Assembly: GCA_963819685.1 (NCBI GenBank)
Contig: CAWFXI010000009.1
Coordinates: 1-64,000 of the forward strand
Origin: CAIUGU01 sp963819685
Lineage (GTDB): Bacteria > Pseudomonadota > Gammaproteobacteria > Steroidobacterales > Steroidobacteraceae
Length of the DNA stretch: 64,000 nucleotides
Direction: 5' to 3'
The translations under genes were made by a program, and so were the position numbers. This document shows, one piece after another, positions 56,941 through 64,000 of this stretch (within the stretch, counting starts at the first letter, position 1; the number at the start of each line of letters is the position of its first letter). The notes beneath the pieces were generated by a model. That model saw only the letters and a program-made list of their open reading frames with translations. It ran no database searches and was not told the origin of the DNA.

Positions 56941-56996
56941 ACGTGATGCGGTCCTGCGTGGACAGGACGATGATTGCGCGGCCTATGAGGCTCGTC

Positions 56997-57437
56997 TCAA
57001 CTGAACCAACCCAGCGTGATGGCCGTCAGAACCACATAGCGGGTGGTCTTCGCGAAGGCGACGATCGGCACGAAGGTTCGCAGAGGTTCTCGCAGGATTC
57101 CCGCTGCCACTGTCAGCGGATCGCCGATGATGGGTGCCCAGCTGAGCAGCAAGGACCAGCGACCGTAATGGTGATACCACTGTTGCGCCCTCGTCAGCGC
57201 AGCCTCGCTGACTGGAAACCAGCGCTGGTGGCGACAGCGCTCGACCGAGCGGCCGAGTAGCCAGTTCACCATGGCGCCCAGCGTGTTGCCCAGGCTGGCG
57301 ACGACAATCAATGCCATGACCGGGTAGTCCCTGCCAAGCAGCAATCCGACCAGGACGGCCTCGGACTGCAGGGGCAGTATGGTTGCCGCAAGAAGTGCTA
57401 CCGCAAAGAGGCCCGCGTAAACCGCAATGTCGGCCAC
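56997..57437 (-). CDS. DedA/YqaA-family inner-membrane protein
   Basis: A 146-residue membrane protein with about four hydrophobic segments (IAVYAGLFAVALLAATILPL, ALIVVASLGNTLGAMVNWL, SLLLSWAPIIGDPLTVAAGI, YVVLTAITLGWF). The segments LPLQSEAVL and GNTLGAMVNWLLGR match the small YqaA branch of the DedA/SNARE-associated superfamily, implicated in lipid movement and membrane homeostasis. It starts six bases after the histidine kinase and is probably in the same operon. Confidence 0.85.
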   Translation of the reverse strand: MADIAVYAGLFAVALLAATILPLQSEAVLVGLLLGRDYPVMALIVVASLGNTLGAMVNWLLGRSVERCRHQRWFPVSEAALTRAQQWYHHYGRWSLLLSWAPIIGDPLTVAAGILREPLRTFVPIVAFAKTTRYVVLTAITLGWFS

Positions 57438-57443
57438 AGCGAA

Positions 57444-58697
57444 TCAGTGTGTAAAGCGGACGGTTGCAACCGTCTGATGCCGACTGCTCACGAGATCGAT
57501 GGCCCAACCGTAGCGTTCGCATATGCGCCTGACCAGATACAGACCCATGCCATGTCCGCCAGGACGCGTGGTGAAGCTGCGCTCGAAAACCCGCGGCAGA
57601 TCGCTTGATGCAATCTCCCCGCCGTTTGCTACCGTCAGCGCGCCAGCCTCGATGTGGCAGGTCACTGTCGGCCCCTTGCCGTGCTGCACGGCATTGCGGA
57701 CGAGATTCCCGATCAGCATGGCAACCATGCTTTCCGGCGCCTGCACGCGGACGGCTGCTTGAGTATCGACCGTTACTTCGATGTGCTTGCCGTGGGCGAT
57801 TGCTCGCTGGTCTTCAACCACCCGGGGTAGCACTGCATTGACATCGCACAGCGTCCCCTGCGCCTGCTCAAGGAGTTCCTCCCTCGACATTGTCAATAGC
57901 GCATCGGTGAACTCCGACATTTCGCGTACGGCACGCCGAATGCGGTCCATGGGCTTGTGTGTCGAAGACTGCTCCCGGGTCTGCTCGGAGATGAGTTCTA
58001 CAGCGCCTTGAATGACCGCAAGCGGCGTCCTGAGTTCATGGCTCGCGGTCGATGTGAAGGACTGCTCGCGTTCCACGAAGCCATCGAGTCGCTCCAGAAA
58101 GGTGTCGACGGATTTTGCGATGGGCTCCAGTTCATTTCCTGCGAATTCCTGCGAAATTCGCAGTTGACGCGTGCCGGGGTCGATATCGCTCAGCCGGCTC
58201 GCGAGCTGCCTGACCGGGTCCACGATCCGGCTCGATAGCCCGAGCGCCGCCCAGGCCGCCATCACGATGATCGCCGCGAGCCCGAGAATCAGCACCAACA
58301 ATGCGATTCGCTCCTGGCCCGTGTGGGCCGTGACATCGTACGTCACGTAGAGTCTGCCAAACTCGCCGTCCTTGACGAGTACGCGCAGAATGCGGCCGTC
58401 AATGCGAATGGCGTTATGGAAGCCCGGGCGCAACGCCGCGATACTGCGCGGCATGCGTGCGAAATCGCTGGCACGGTAGATGGTCAGTCGCGCCGAGGCC
58501 AACGGCTCGGCGCCCGGATCCGAGCGCATGCGTTGCTCGTAGTGCGTGAGTTCCTCGGAGAGCAGATCGTACGTCTCGGTTTCTTCGAGACGTTCATCGA
58601 CGTAGTGTGCGACGACGGACAACAGGACACCGGCCAGCGTCACGGCAGCCAGGATCGTGCCCGCAATCCGCGATCGCAGGCTAAGCCGGTGTTTCAT
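57444..58697 (-). CDS. Sensor histidine kinase
   Basis: A 417-residue two-component sensor. TM1 about 10-30, a periplasmic loop (VDERLEETETYDLL to TGQERI), TM2 (LLVLILGLAAIIVMAAWAAL), HAMP (VDPVRQLASRLSDI), a dimerisation helix with the phospho-His in SFTSTASHELRTPLAVIQG, then ATPase boxes LIGNLVRNAVQHGK (N box) and TRPGGHGMGLYLVRRI (G2 region). ATG 58697 overlaps the regulator's end by 17 bp; the longer frame from 58844 runs through that gene and is rejected. The stimulus is unknown. Confidence 0.9.
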   Translation of the reverse strand: MKHRLSLRSRIAGTILAAVTLAGVLLSVVAHYVDERLEETETYDLLSEELTHYEQRMRSDPGAEPLASARLTIYRASDFARMPRSIAALRPGFHNAIRIDGRILRVLVKDGEFGRLYVTYDVTAHTGQERIALLVLILGLAAIIVMAAWAALGLSSRIVDPVRQLASRLSDIDPGTRQLRISQEFAGNELEPIAKSVDTFLERLDGFVEREQSFTSTASHELRTPLAVIQGAVELISEQTREQSSTHKPMDRIRRAVREMSEFTDALLTMSREELLEQAQGTLCDVNAVLPRVVEDQRAIAHGKHIEVTVDTQAAVRVQAPESMVAMLIGNLVRNAVQHGKGPTVTCHIEAGALTVANGGEIASSDLPRVFERSFTTRPGGHGMGLYLVRRICERYGWAIDLVSSRHQTVATVRFTH

Positions 58698-59370
58698 CAA
58701 CGACAGCAAGTCGATACCCCGTGCCATGAACGGTATGCAGCAGCTTCTGCTTGAAGCCCTTATCCACAGCGCTACGCAGAGCGTGCATGTGAGCGCGCAG
58801 CACGTCTCCTTCCGGCGGTTCATTGCCCCAGAGCTCGTGCTCAAGCTCTGACCTTGTTACGACGCGGTGAGCATTCTGCATCAGCACGTTCAATAGCCGA
58901 CGGGTGGTGGGGTTGAGCTTGATGGCCACACCCTCGCGCTCCGCGACCAGTGTGTTGAGATCGAATCGCAAGTCGCCCACTGTCAATACCTTTCCTTCCG
59001 CTGGCCGAACGGATCGTCGCACCAATGCCTTCAGGCGAGCGCCCAGTTCGACCAGTGAAAATGGCTTGACGAGGTAGTCGTCAGCTCCAGCCTCGAAACC
59101 CTCGACCTTGTTCGTGAGGAGATCTCTGGCCGTCAATATCAGGACAGGCGTCTGCACCTGCGCCTCACCCCTGAGCTTCCGGCACACGGCAAGCCCATCC
59201 ATGCCCGGCAACATCAGGTCCAGCACTATGACGTCGTAGGCATTCGCAGCGGCGAGTTGCAGGCCCTGGGCGCCCTCACCGGCGTGGTCTACCAGGTCGC
59301 CCCGGGCGCCGAAATAGTCGGAGATGTTCGCGGCGATGTCCTGGTGGTCTTCGATAAGCAGAATGCGCAT
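58681..59370 (-). CDS. OmpR/PhoB-family response regulator
   Basis: A 229-residue regulator. Receiver domain with acidic Glu7/Asp8 (ILLIEDHQD), phospho-acceptor Asp52 (VIVLDLMLPGMDG), the switch Thr in ILTARD and the Lys of DDYLVKPF. The C-terminal winged helix contains LNPTTRRLLNVLMQN and HTVHGTGYRLA. ATG 59370 is chosen over an upstream frame with a proline run. The gene order regulator-kinase-DedA, divergent from PAP2, suggests control of envelope or lipid genes; the copper cluster next door makes a metal response another possibility. Confidence 0.92.
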   Translation of the reverse strand: MRILLIEDHQDIAANISDYFGARGDLVDHAGEGAQGLQLAAANAYDVIVLDLMLPGMDGLAVCRKLRGEAQVQTPVLILTARDLLTNKVEGFEAGADDYLVKPFSLVELGARLKALVRRSVRPAEGKVLTVGDLRFDLNTLVAEREGVAIKLNPTTRRLLNVLMQNAHRVVTRSELEHELWGNEPPEGDVLRAHMHALRSAVDKGFKQKLLHTVHGTGYRLAVVDETPA

Positions 59371-59466
59371 GACGTCATTGTGAAGGGGAAGGGGCGGAGG
59401 GGGTAGGGGAAAGGAGGGCATACCGGCGGGTCGCATTGTGCGATTCCGGTCACGGTTCCAGCGGTA

Positions 59467-59492
59467 TCACAAAGCTGTCACACCAGGTTCAC
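59467..59492 (+). promoter_or_regulatory. Three TCAC direct repeats at exact 11-bp spacing (putative operator)
   Basis: TCAC occurs at 59467, 59478 and 59489, each followed by A or C. They lie in the 183-bp gap between the divergent response-regulator and PAP2 genes. OmpR-family regulators bind direct repeats spaced by about one helical turn, so this is a good candidate operator for the adjacent regulator. Binding is inferred, not shown. Confidence 0.5.
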
Positions 59493-59553
59493 CAAACTGC
59501 AGTCGACAGGGCAGAAAATCCTCATGTGTTCAATGAGTTTGGAGAAAACTCTC

Positions 59554-60099
59554 ATGAATACTGTACGTACCGCCCAGTGGTTCAGAAGGGCTGATGCCGC
59601 CGAGTACGCGCTGTGTCTCAAGCTGAATCGGGGCTGTTCCTTGCCAGTCCTGCGCGACTTCTTCGCAGTGATCAGTCGGCTGGGGGATGGCTGGTTCTGG
59701 TATGGCCTCATCCTGTTGTTGCCAGTGGTTTATGGTCAAGGGGCTGTGCTTCAAGCAGCCAGAATGGCCGTGGTGGGCGCGGTGGGCGTGACTCTGTACA
59801 AGTACCTGAAATCGCGCCTGGTCCGGGAGCGGCCCTACATATCGCTGATCGGGATTGTGGCGGGAACTCCGCCCCTTGATCGCTACAGCTTTCCTTCGGG
59901 CCACACGTTGCATGCCACCAGTTTCACCATTCTGGCCTGCAGCGGCTTCCCGGAACTGTCCTGGCTGCTGATTCCTTTTGCAACGCTGGTAGCGGCATCG
60001 CGCGTCGTGCTCGGGCTTCACTACCCGAGCGACGTTGTGGCTGGCGCTCTCATCGGCGTGGTACTGGCAAGCGCCAGCGTGGTGCTCGTACCGATTTGA
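59554..60099 (+). CDS. PAP2-family membrane phosphatase
   Basis: A 181-residue inner-membrane protein. The three phosphatase motifs are complete: KYLKSRLVRERPY, SFPSGHTLHAT and SRVVLGLHYPSDVVAG. Hydrophobic segments separate them. Substrates in this family include undecaprenyl pyrophosphate, phosphatidylglycerol phosphate and lipid A phosphates. GGAGAA supports ATG 59554; ATGs at 59524 and 59536 are alternatives. Divergent from the two-component operon. Confidence 0.9.
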   Translation: MNTVRTAQWFRRADAAEYALCLKLNRGCSLPVLRDFFAVISRLGDGWFWYGLILLLPVVYGQGAVLQAARMAVVGAVGVTLYKYLKSRLVRERPYISLIGIVAGTPPLDRYSFPSGHTLHATSFTILACSGFPELSWLLIPFATLVAASRVVLGLHYPSDVVAGALIGVVLASASVVLVPI

Positions 60100-60150
60100 G
60101 GCACGCCTGCTGATACGGGATTGCGCCGGACTCCGGCTACAATCCTCTTG

Positions 60151-60942
60151 ATGGCGAACGCGTCTACATCTCCTGACCCCGCTGCTTCGTTCGAGACCAA
60201 TGCCTTGGGTCAACCCGTAGGCGTGATCGTCCCGCATTGGACACCGCCCTGCGCGCCTCAGCCAGTGACGCTGCGAGGTTCCTATTGTCGCGTGGAACCC
60301 TTGAACGCCGGGCTCCATGCCGCGGCCCTGTTTGCAGCAAATTCCGTCGATGTCGAAGGGCGAATGTGGACCTACCTGCCGGATGGGCCGTTCGCCGATT
60401 TCTCCGCCTACGATGACTGGATGATTGCGCTATGCAAGCGGCCGGACCTCACGCCGTTTGCCATTCTTGATGGAGTCTCGGAGGCACCAGTTGGGGCCGC
60501 TGCTTACTTGCGCATCCAGCCAGATGCAGGTTCCATTGAAGTGGGTCATCTGATGTATTCGCCGCACCTGCAGCGATCGACGGCTGCGACGGAAGCCATG
60601 TACCTGTTGATGGAGTACGCATTCAGCCTTGGCTATCGGCGTTATGAATGGAAGTGCAATGCACTGAACGGCCCATCGCGCGATGCCGCGCTGCGGCTGG
60701 GCTTCCGGTTTGAAGGTATTTTCAGACAGGCGATGATATCCAAAGGCCGGAACCGTGACACTGCCTGGTACTCCATTATTGACGGCGAATGGCCTGCGCT
60801 GAAATCCGCGTTCCGGCAGTGGCTTGACCCTGAAAATTTCGACGCCGCGGGTAGTCAGCGCGTGAGTCTGTCAGCACTTACCGCGGCGCTACGACTGACC
60901 GCGCTTGAAGGACTTCGTGATACCGTCCACACCATCGAGTAA
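60151..60942 (+). CDS. GNAT-family acetyltransferase (RimJ/RimL-like)
   Basis: A 263-residue protein whose core (VTLRGSYCRVEPLNAGLHAA ... VGAAAYLRIQPDAGSIEVGH, YRRYEWKCNALNGPSRDAAL, RLGFRFEGIFRQAMISKGRN) matches large GNAT proteins that resemble ribosomal-protein or small-molecule N-acetyltransferases. Acetyl-CoA binding is in the region around LMYSPHLQRSTAATEAMYLL. The N-terminal 40 residues and C-terminal 30 are extensions. ATG 60151 was chosen; the substrate is unknown. Confidence 0.85.
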   Translation: MANASTSPDPAASFETNALGQPVGVIVPHWTPPCAPQPVTLRGSYCRVEPLNAGLHAAALFAANSVDVEGRMWTYLPDGPFADFSAYDDWMIALCKRPDLTPFAILDGVSEAPVGAAAYLRIQPDAGSIEVGHLMYSPHLQRSTAATEAMYLLMEYAFSLGYRRYEWKCNALNGPSRDAALRLGFRFEGIFRQAMISKGRNRDTAWYSIIDGEWPALKSAFRQWLDPENFDAAGSQRVSLSALTAALRLTALEGLRDTVHTIE

Positions 60943-60963
60943 CCGTAATATGGAGAGAGCTTT

Positions 60964-61476
60964 GTGCTGATCAGAGAAGAAAAACCGGAAGATATCGCGG
61001 GCATTCGCGCGGTGGTTTCGGCAGCCTTTGCCAGGCCGGCGGAGGCTGCCATCATTGACGTCTTGCGGCAGCGCGCAGAACCTTTCATTTCTCTCGTCGC
61101 CGAGCACGAAGGTGAAATTGTCGGGCACATCCTCTTTACACCCGTGACGGTGGCTGGCACCAGCGAGTCCAGAATGGTCGCTCTGGCGCCGATGGCGGTC
61201 GCGCCGTTGTTTCAGGTTCGCGGGGTCGGTGGGGCGTTGGTGCTTACGGGGTTTGAACATCTGAGGCTCAAGGGAATCACTTCCGTGGTGGTCGTTGGCC
61301 ATCCGGGTTACTACCCGCGGTTTGGCTTCGCGCCCGCATCGACGTTCGGATTACGGAGTGAATACAACGTGCCCGACGATGTGTTCATGGCCTGCGAGCT
61401 GGATCCTGGTGCGTTGCACGGCGTGCAAGGAACCATCAGCTATCACCCGGCATTTCGCGAAACGCAGCAACACTAA
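60964..61476 (+). CDS. GNAT-family N-acetyltransferase
   Basis: A 170-residue acetyltransferase of the YhbS type: IREEKPEDIAGIRAVVSAAF at the N-terminus, GEIVGHILFTPVTV, LAPMAVAPLFQVRGVGGALV (acetyl-CoA loop) and VVVGHPGYYPRFGFAPAS near the C-terminus. It starts at GTG 60964 with GGAGAG upstream, 21 bp after the previous GNAT gene, so the two are probably co-transcribed. Substrate unknown. Confidence 0.87.
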   Translation: MLIREEKPEDIAGIRAVVSAAFARPAEAAIIDVLRQRAEPFISLVAEHEGEIVGHILFTPVTVAGTSESRMVALAPMAVAPLFQVRGVGGALVLTGFEHLRLKGITSVVVVGHPGYYPRFGFAPASTFGLRSEYNVPDDVFMACELDPGALHGVQGTISYHPAFRETQQH

Positions 61477-61482
61477 TAGTCT

Positions 61483-61513
61483 GATGCAAGAGTCTGTCCG
61501 TGCCTTTTGCATC
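61483..61513 (-). repeat. 31-bp palindromic repeat, copy 2 (inverted)
   Basis: Arms GATGCAAGAG / CTTTTGCATC with loop TCTGTCCGTGC, the reverse complement of 36780-36810 except for one base. It begins six bases after the GNAT stop. At both sites the element directly follows a gene on the plus strand, which fits a mobile REP-like palindrome or a terminator. Confidence 0.8.
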
Positions 61514-61652
61514 CGGATTCGACGAAAAGCGTGATTTTCGCCGGATCCCGAAATCCACGAGTCTCAGCTCGTAGATTTCGCCCAGTCGTCCGTGACTCGG
61601 GCTATCGGGGTGGTGCAGAATGTTTCGCATCACCCTGCTGACAACTGACTTC

Positions 61653-62753
61653 ATGCCCAAGACACTGTTGACGACTCCGGCCGATGACGGCTATCGCATG
61701 CCGGGGGAATTCGAGCCTCACGCGGGTTGCTGGTTGCTCTGGCCCGAGCGGACCGATACCTGGCGACTGGGCGCGAGACCGGCTCAGGCTGCGTTCGCTG
61801 CCGTCGCTGCTGCCATCGCAACCAGCGAACCCGTTACAGTGGGGGTGGCGGGTCGCAGCTTTCAATTTGCCCGCGCAGCGCTGCCCGATGCTGTTCGCGT
61901 CGTTGAACTGTCGAGCAATGACGCCTGGATGCGCGACGTCGGCCCCACATTGGTGGTGGACGCCAAGCGTAGTGTGCGTGGCGTCGATTGGATCTTCAAT
62001 GCCTGGGGTGGCCTGGGTGGCGGCCTGTATTTCCCGTGGGACCAGGATGATCTGGTGGCCCGGAAGGTACTGGAAATCGAGGGGCTTGACCGCTATCGGG
62101 CGCCCTTTGTGCTTGAGGGGGGTGCCGTTCACGTCGATGGACAGGGCACTTTGATCACGACTGAAGAATGCTTACTCAATCCCAACCGCAATCCGCATCT
62201 GGACAAGGGAGCGCTCGAGATTCTGCTGCATGAGTACCTGGGCGTGACCAGCGTCATATGGCTTCGCAAGGGTGTTCACAATGACGAGACAGATGGACAT
62301 GTGGACAATCTGTGCTGTTTTGTACGACCCGGAGAAGTTGTTCTAACGTGGACCGATAACCGGCGTGACCCGCAGTACGCGATATCGCACGATGCGTTCG
62401 AGCGATTGATGGAAGCCAGGGATGCGCGCGGGCGGCGGCTCAAGATCCACAAACTGATCCAGCCAGGACCACTCAAGATGACCCGCGACGAGGCCGCCGG
62501 CGTTGATGCCAATGAGGGCACGAGACCGAGATCTGCGGGCGATCGACTTGCCGCCTCCTACGTCAATTTCTATATCGGTAACAAAGCAGTCGTCATGCCG
62601 CTGCTCGATCCGCACCATGATCGTGCTGCGGCGTCAAAGCTCAAGCGTCTGTTTCCAGGTCGACGCATCATCGGCATTTCAGCCCGCGAGATCCTGCTGG
62701 GGGGCGGCAATATTCATTGCATCACGCAGCAGATTCCACGAGCAGTTGGCTAG
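61653..62753 (+). CDS. aguA: Agmatine deiminase
   Basis: A 366-residue cytoplasmic enzyme of the guanidine-modifying superfamily. N-terminal GYRMPGEFEPHAGCWLLWPE, active-site Asp/Glu in SSNDAWMRDVGPTLVVD, His in GVHNDETDGHVDNLCCF and the catalytic Cys in LGGGNIHCITQQIP. It converts agmatine to N-carbamoylputrescine, the substrate of the amidase at 28106. ATG 61653 starts the conserved region; an in-frame start at 61620 adds 11 residues. Its stop overlaps that of the convergent DUF3187 gene. Confidence 0.95.
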   Translation: MPKTLLTTPADDGYRMPGEFEPHAGCWLLWPERTDTWRLGARPAQAAFAAVAAAIATSEPVTVGVAGRSFQFARAALPDAVRVVELSSNDAWMRDVGPTLVVDAKRSVRGVDWIFNAWGGLGGGLYFPWDQDDLVARKVLEIEGLDRYRAPFVLEGGAVHVDGQGTLITTEECLLNPNRNPHLDKGALEILLHEYLGVTSVIWLRKGVHNDETDGHVDNLCCFVRPGEVVLTWTDNRRDPQYAISHDAFERLMEARDARGRRLKIHKLIQPGPLKMTRDEAAGVDANEGTRPRSAGDRLAASYVNFYIGNKAVVMPLLDPHHDRAAASKLKRLFPGRRIIGISAREILLGGGNIHCITQQIPRAVG

Positions 62754-63712
62754 AAGGACCTGCTCAAGCTGAAAATGAAGTTCACATCGGGTGAGGAACC
62801 CACCTCGATGTCTTCGCCGACGCCGACGTTGAGGACGAAGCCGGACGAGAATCGGTAGTCCCCACCGACGGTGAGGACGACGGCATTGCCAAGGAAATCC
62901 ACGTCGCTTTCATACAAGGCGCTATGGGCGTCAATCTGTGCCTTGACATGCAGGTTGCGCCAGGCTGCGTACTCAAATGTCCCGGAGGTAGAGACTGCCC
63001 AGTGTTTCTGCCAGGGAGCAAGGTAATGGCTGGTGCCAAGATACGTAGTGGCTACCTGCCAGTAGACGGTGCTGCGTGAGCTGAGCGAATTGCGGCCCGC
63101 GATCTGCAGTCCGGCATCCCACGCGCCGTTTCCAAGCAAGTGCTGCTCATCGCCTGTCGGTGCCTCCAGCGTCAACCAGAGTGCGACGGACGAATCGGCC
63201 GTACGCCGCAGCCGATAGCCCCCTTCTATGACCACGTCTCCAAAGCCCTTTACCGGCTCGCGAAAGTTAACGAGCGCCTGGCCATTGCGCAGGTATCCCA
63301 CTTGAAACTGATTGCGTTCCAGAAACTTGCGAGCACCCGCTGGCAGACCCAGTGCTTCATGCCAGCCGTCGATGAAGCCATCGAGAACACCGGCTTCGAG
63401 TTGACGATAGGGGACCTGCAAGCGCAATGAATAGCGTTCGGTGAATGAATGCTCGACAAGCACTCGAATTTCGCGACTTTCCAGATCTACCAGCAGCGCT
63501 TCGTCGGCCGACAGTCCGGAACTCGTAGTGCTGCTCCAGTTGGCAATGAGATCGATGCGGGATGATCTGGCATCGAGGACATCAGCAGGTGCGGGCAAGG
63601 GTAACGCAAACCCGCCGAGCAGAGGATTCTGGTCACGCGTCAGGAACGGCTCTGCGGACAGTGGCTCACCAGCGATAACCAGTGCCAACGCTAGCAGTCG
63701 TGCCCAATGCAT
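62750..63712 (-). CDS. DUF3187-family outer-membrane-like protein
   Basis: A 320-residue protein with a signal peptide (LLALALVIAGEPLSAEPF). The mature part FLTRDQNPLLGGFALPLP, then VPYRQLEAGVLDGFIDGWHE and a series of beta strands ending FIFSLSRSF with terminal Phe, fits the DUF3187 family, probably a barrel in the outer membrane. ATG 63712 is preferred over 63745 because it begins the signal peptide. Function unknown. Confidence 0.8.
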   Translation of the reverse strand: MHWARLLALALVIAGEPLSAEPFLTRDQNPLLGGFALPLPAPADVLDARSSRIDLIANWSSTTSSGLSADEALLVDLESREIRVLVEHSFTERYSLRLQVPYRQLEAGVLDGFIDGWHEALGLPAGARKFLERNQFQVGYLRNGQALVNFREPVKGFGDVVIEGGYRLRRTADSSVALWLTLEAPTGDEQHLLGNGAWDAGLQIAGRNSLSSRSTVYWQVATTYLGTSHYLAPWQKHWAVSTSGTFEYAAWRNLHVKAQIDAHSALYESDVDFLGNAVVLTVGGDYRFSSGFVLNVGVGEDIEVGSSPDVNFIFSLSRSF

Positions 63713-63760
63713 CTGGACCAGGGAGCCTCTGATTAACCTAGGCACGCTCGCGACGGCGAG

Positions 63761-63845
63761 CCATTTCGTGCAGGGCTAGGCGCGATCGACCGCTGTGTAC
63801 TTTGATGTACACGAGGGAGGAGCAACACCGCCCTGCGCGAAATGG
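63761..63845. repeat. Large nested hairpin 1
   Basis: Outer arms CCATTTCGTGCAGGGC (63761-63776) and GCCCTGCGCGAAATGG (63830-63845) pair at 15 of 16 positions. Inside, GTGTAC (63795) and GTACAC (63807) form a second perfect stem with a six-base loop. It lies upstream of the DUF3187 gene in non-coding DNA. Confidence 0.75.
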
Positions 63846-63883
63846 ATCCCGTCCCGATCAAAGTATAAATATTCATTTAAGGG

Positions 63884-63983
63884 GTTGCGCCTCTAATCGC
63901 CTGCTACGTCGTTACGAGCCTTGTTCATATTCCCGATATGAACTGCGGCCCGATGCCTAGTAGCAGGCGATTGGAGGCGCAAC
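63884..63983. repeat. Large nested hairpin 2 (possible miniature element)
   Basis: 24-bp arms at 63884-63907 and 63960-63983 pair at 23 of 24 positions (they begin GTTGCGCC and end GGCGCAAC). The 52-base interior has its own stem, TTCATAT-TCCCG-ATATGAA. No coding frame is present. The size and terminal inverted repeats resemble a miniature inverted-repeat element, but no target-site duplication is evident. Confidence 0.7.
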
Positions 63984-64000
63984 GCGAGCGTGCATAGGTT

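Noticed and set aside
63884..63983. Integron attC site
   Set aside because: The stem-loop shape fits, but the GTTRRRY and RYYYAAC core motifs are not present at the ends, and no integrase or cassette array is seen.
1..64000. A prophage or large genomic island
   Set aside because: No integrase, transposase, phage structural gene or clear base-composition break was seen; neighbouring genes look chromosomal throughout.

Overview
The window reads as chromosomal DNA of a Gram-negative gammaproteobacterium. Supporting signs are TonB-dependent receptors (TBDRs), a TorF-type porin, rlmKL, queD, potFGHI, a CopL-type copper protein and GC-rich codon use. The mix of TBDRs, a ketosteroid-dehydrogenase-like flavoprotein, an IorAB-type molybdenum hydroxylase, a sulfatase and a PQQ dehydrogenase resembles free-living degraders such as Steroidobacter/Nevskia-type or xanthomonad-like lineages. 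That placement is inference. No rRNA, intact tRNA, transposase, integrase or CRISPR array is visible.

Layout: 1-10 kb is a catabolic-looking block. A broken TBDR (997-3423) and an intact near-identical TBDR (7315-10029) form a 2.3 kb inverted repeat around a flavoprotein, a c-type cytochrome, an alpha/beta-hydrolase-like protein and a short-chain dehydrogenase. At 10.7-12.4 kb a secreted HAF-repeat protein lies between two 71-bp tRNA-3'-half-like direct repeats. At 12.6-20.4 kb are an IorAB-like oxidoreductase, a XRE-cupin regulator, a second TBDR and a secreted sulfatase. At 20.4-23.5 kb are small secreted or cupin proteins and a TorF-type porin.

23.6-36.8 kb is dominated by polyamine metabolism: a BauA-type aminotransferase, a PuuR-like regulator, a KauB/PuuC-type aldehyde dehydrogenase, N-carbamoylputrescine amidase and the PotFGHI transporter, with rlmKL and queD between them. 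Agmatine deiminase (aguA), the partner of the amidase, is far away at 61.7 kb. Intergenic gaps from 23.55 to 29.1 kb carry arrays of a degenerate heptamer close to CGTGANC, mostly arranged so that each gene is followed by a GTGA-sense array and preceded by the inverse array. This is the most unusual non-coding pattern in the window.

36.8-39.6 kb holds two copies of a two-gene secreted-protein module (DUF6152-like plus a CLPPG-motif protein) beside a TBDR remnant. 39.6-50.3 kb carries a methionine-type aminotransferase, an AsmA protein, an MltF-like transglycosylase, a Cys/Met PLP lyase, a PQQ dehydrogenase with its cytochrome c, and icd. 50.4-56.9 kb is a copper-resistance cluster (copL, TolC-family lipoprotein, multicopper oxidase, Met-rich periplasmic protein, CopA ATPase). 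57-60 kb has a response regulator, histidine kinase and DedA-like gene divergent from a PAP2 phosphatase, with three TCAC repeats at 11-bp spacing between them. The window ends with aguA, a DUF3187 protein and two large nested hairpins.

Caution: about 17 one- or two-base indels interrupt otherwise well-conserved genes across the window. Many single-base frameshifts may therefore be sequence errors rather than real gene decay, and each is marked in its entry.
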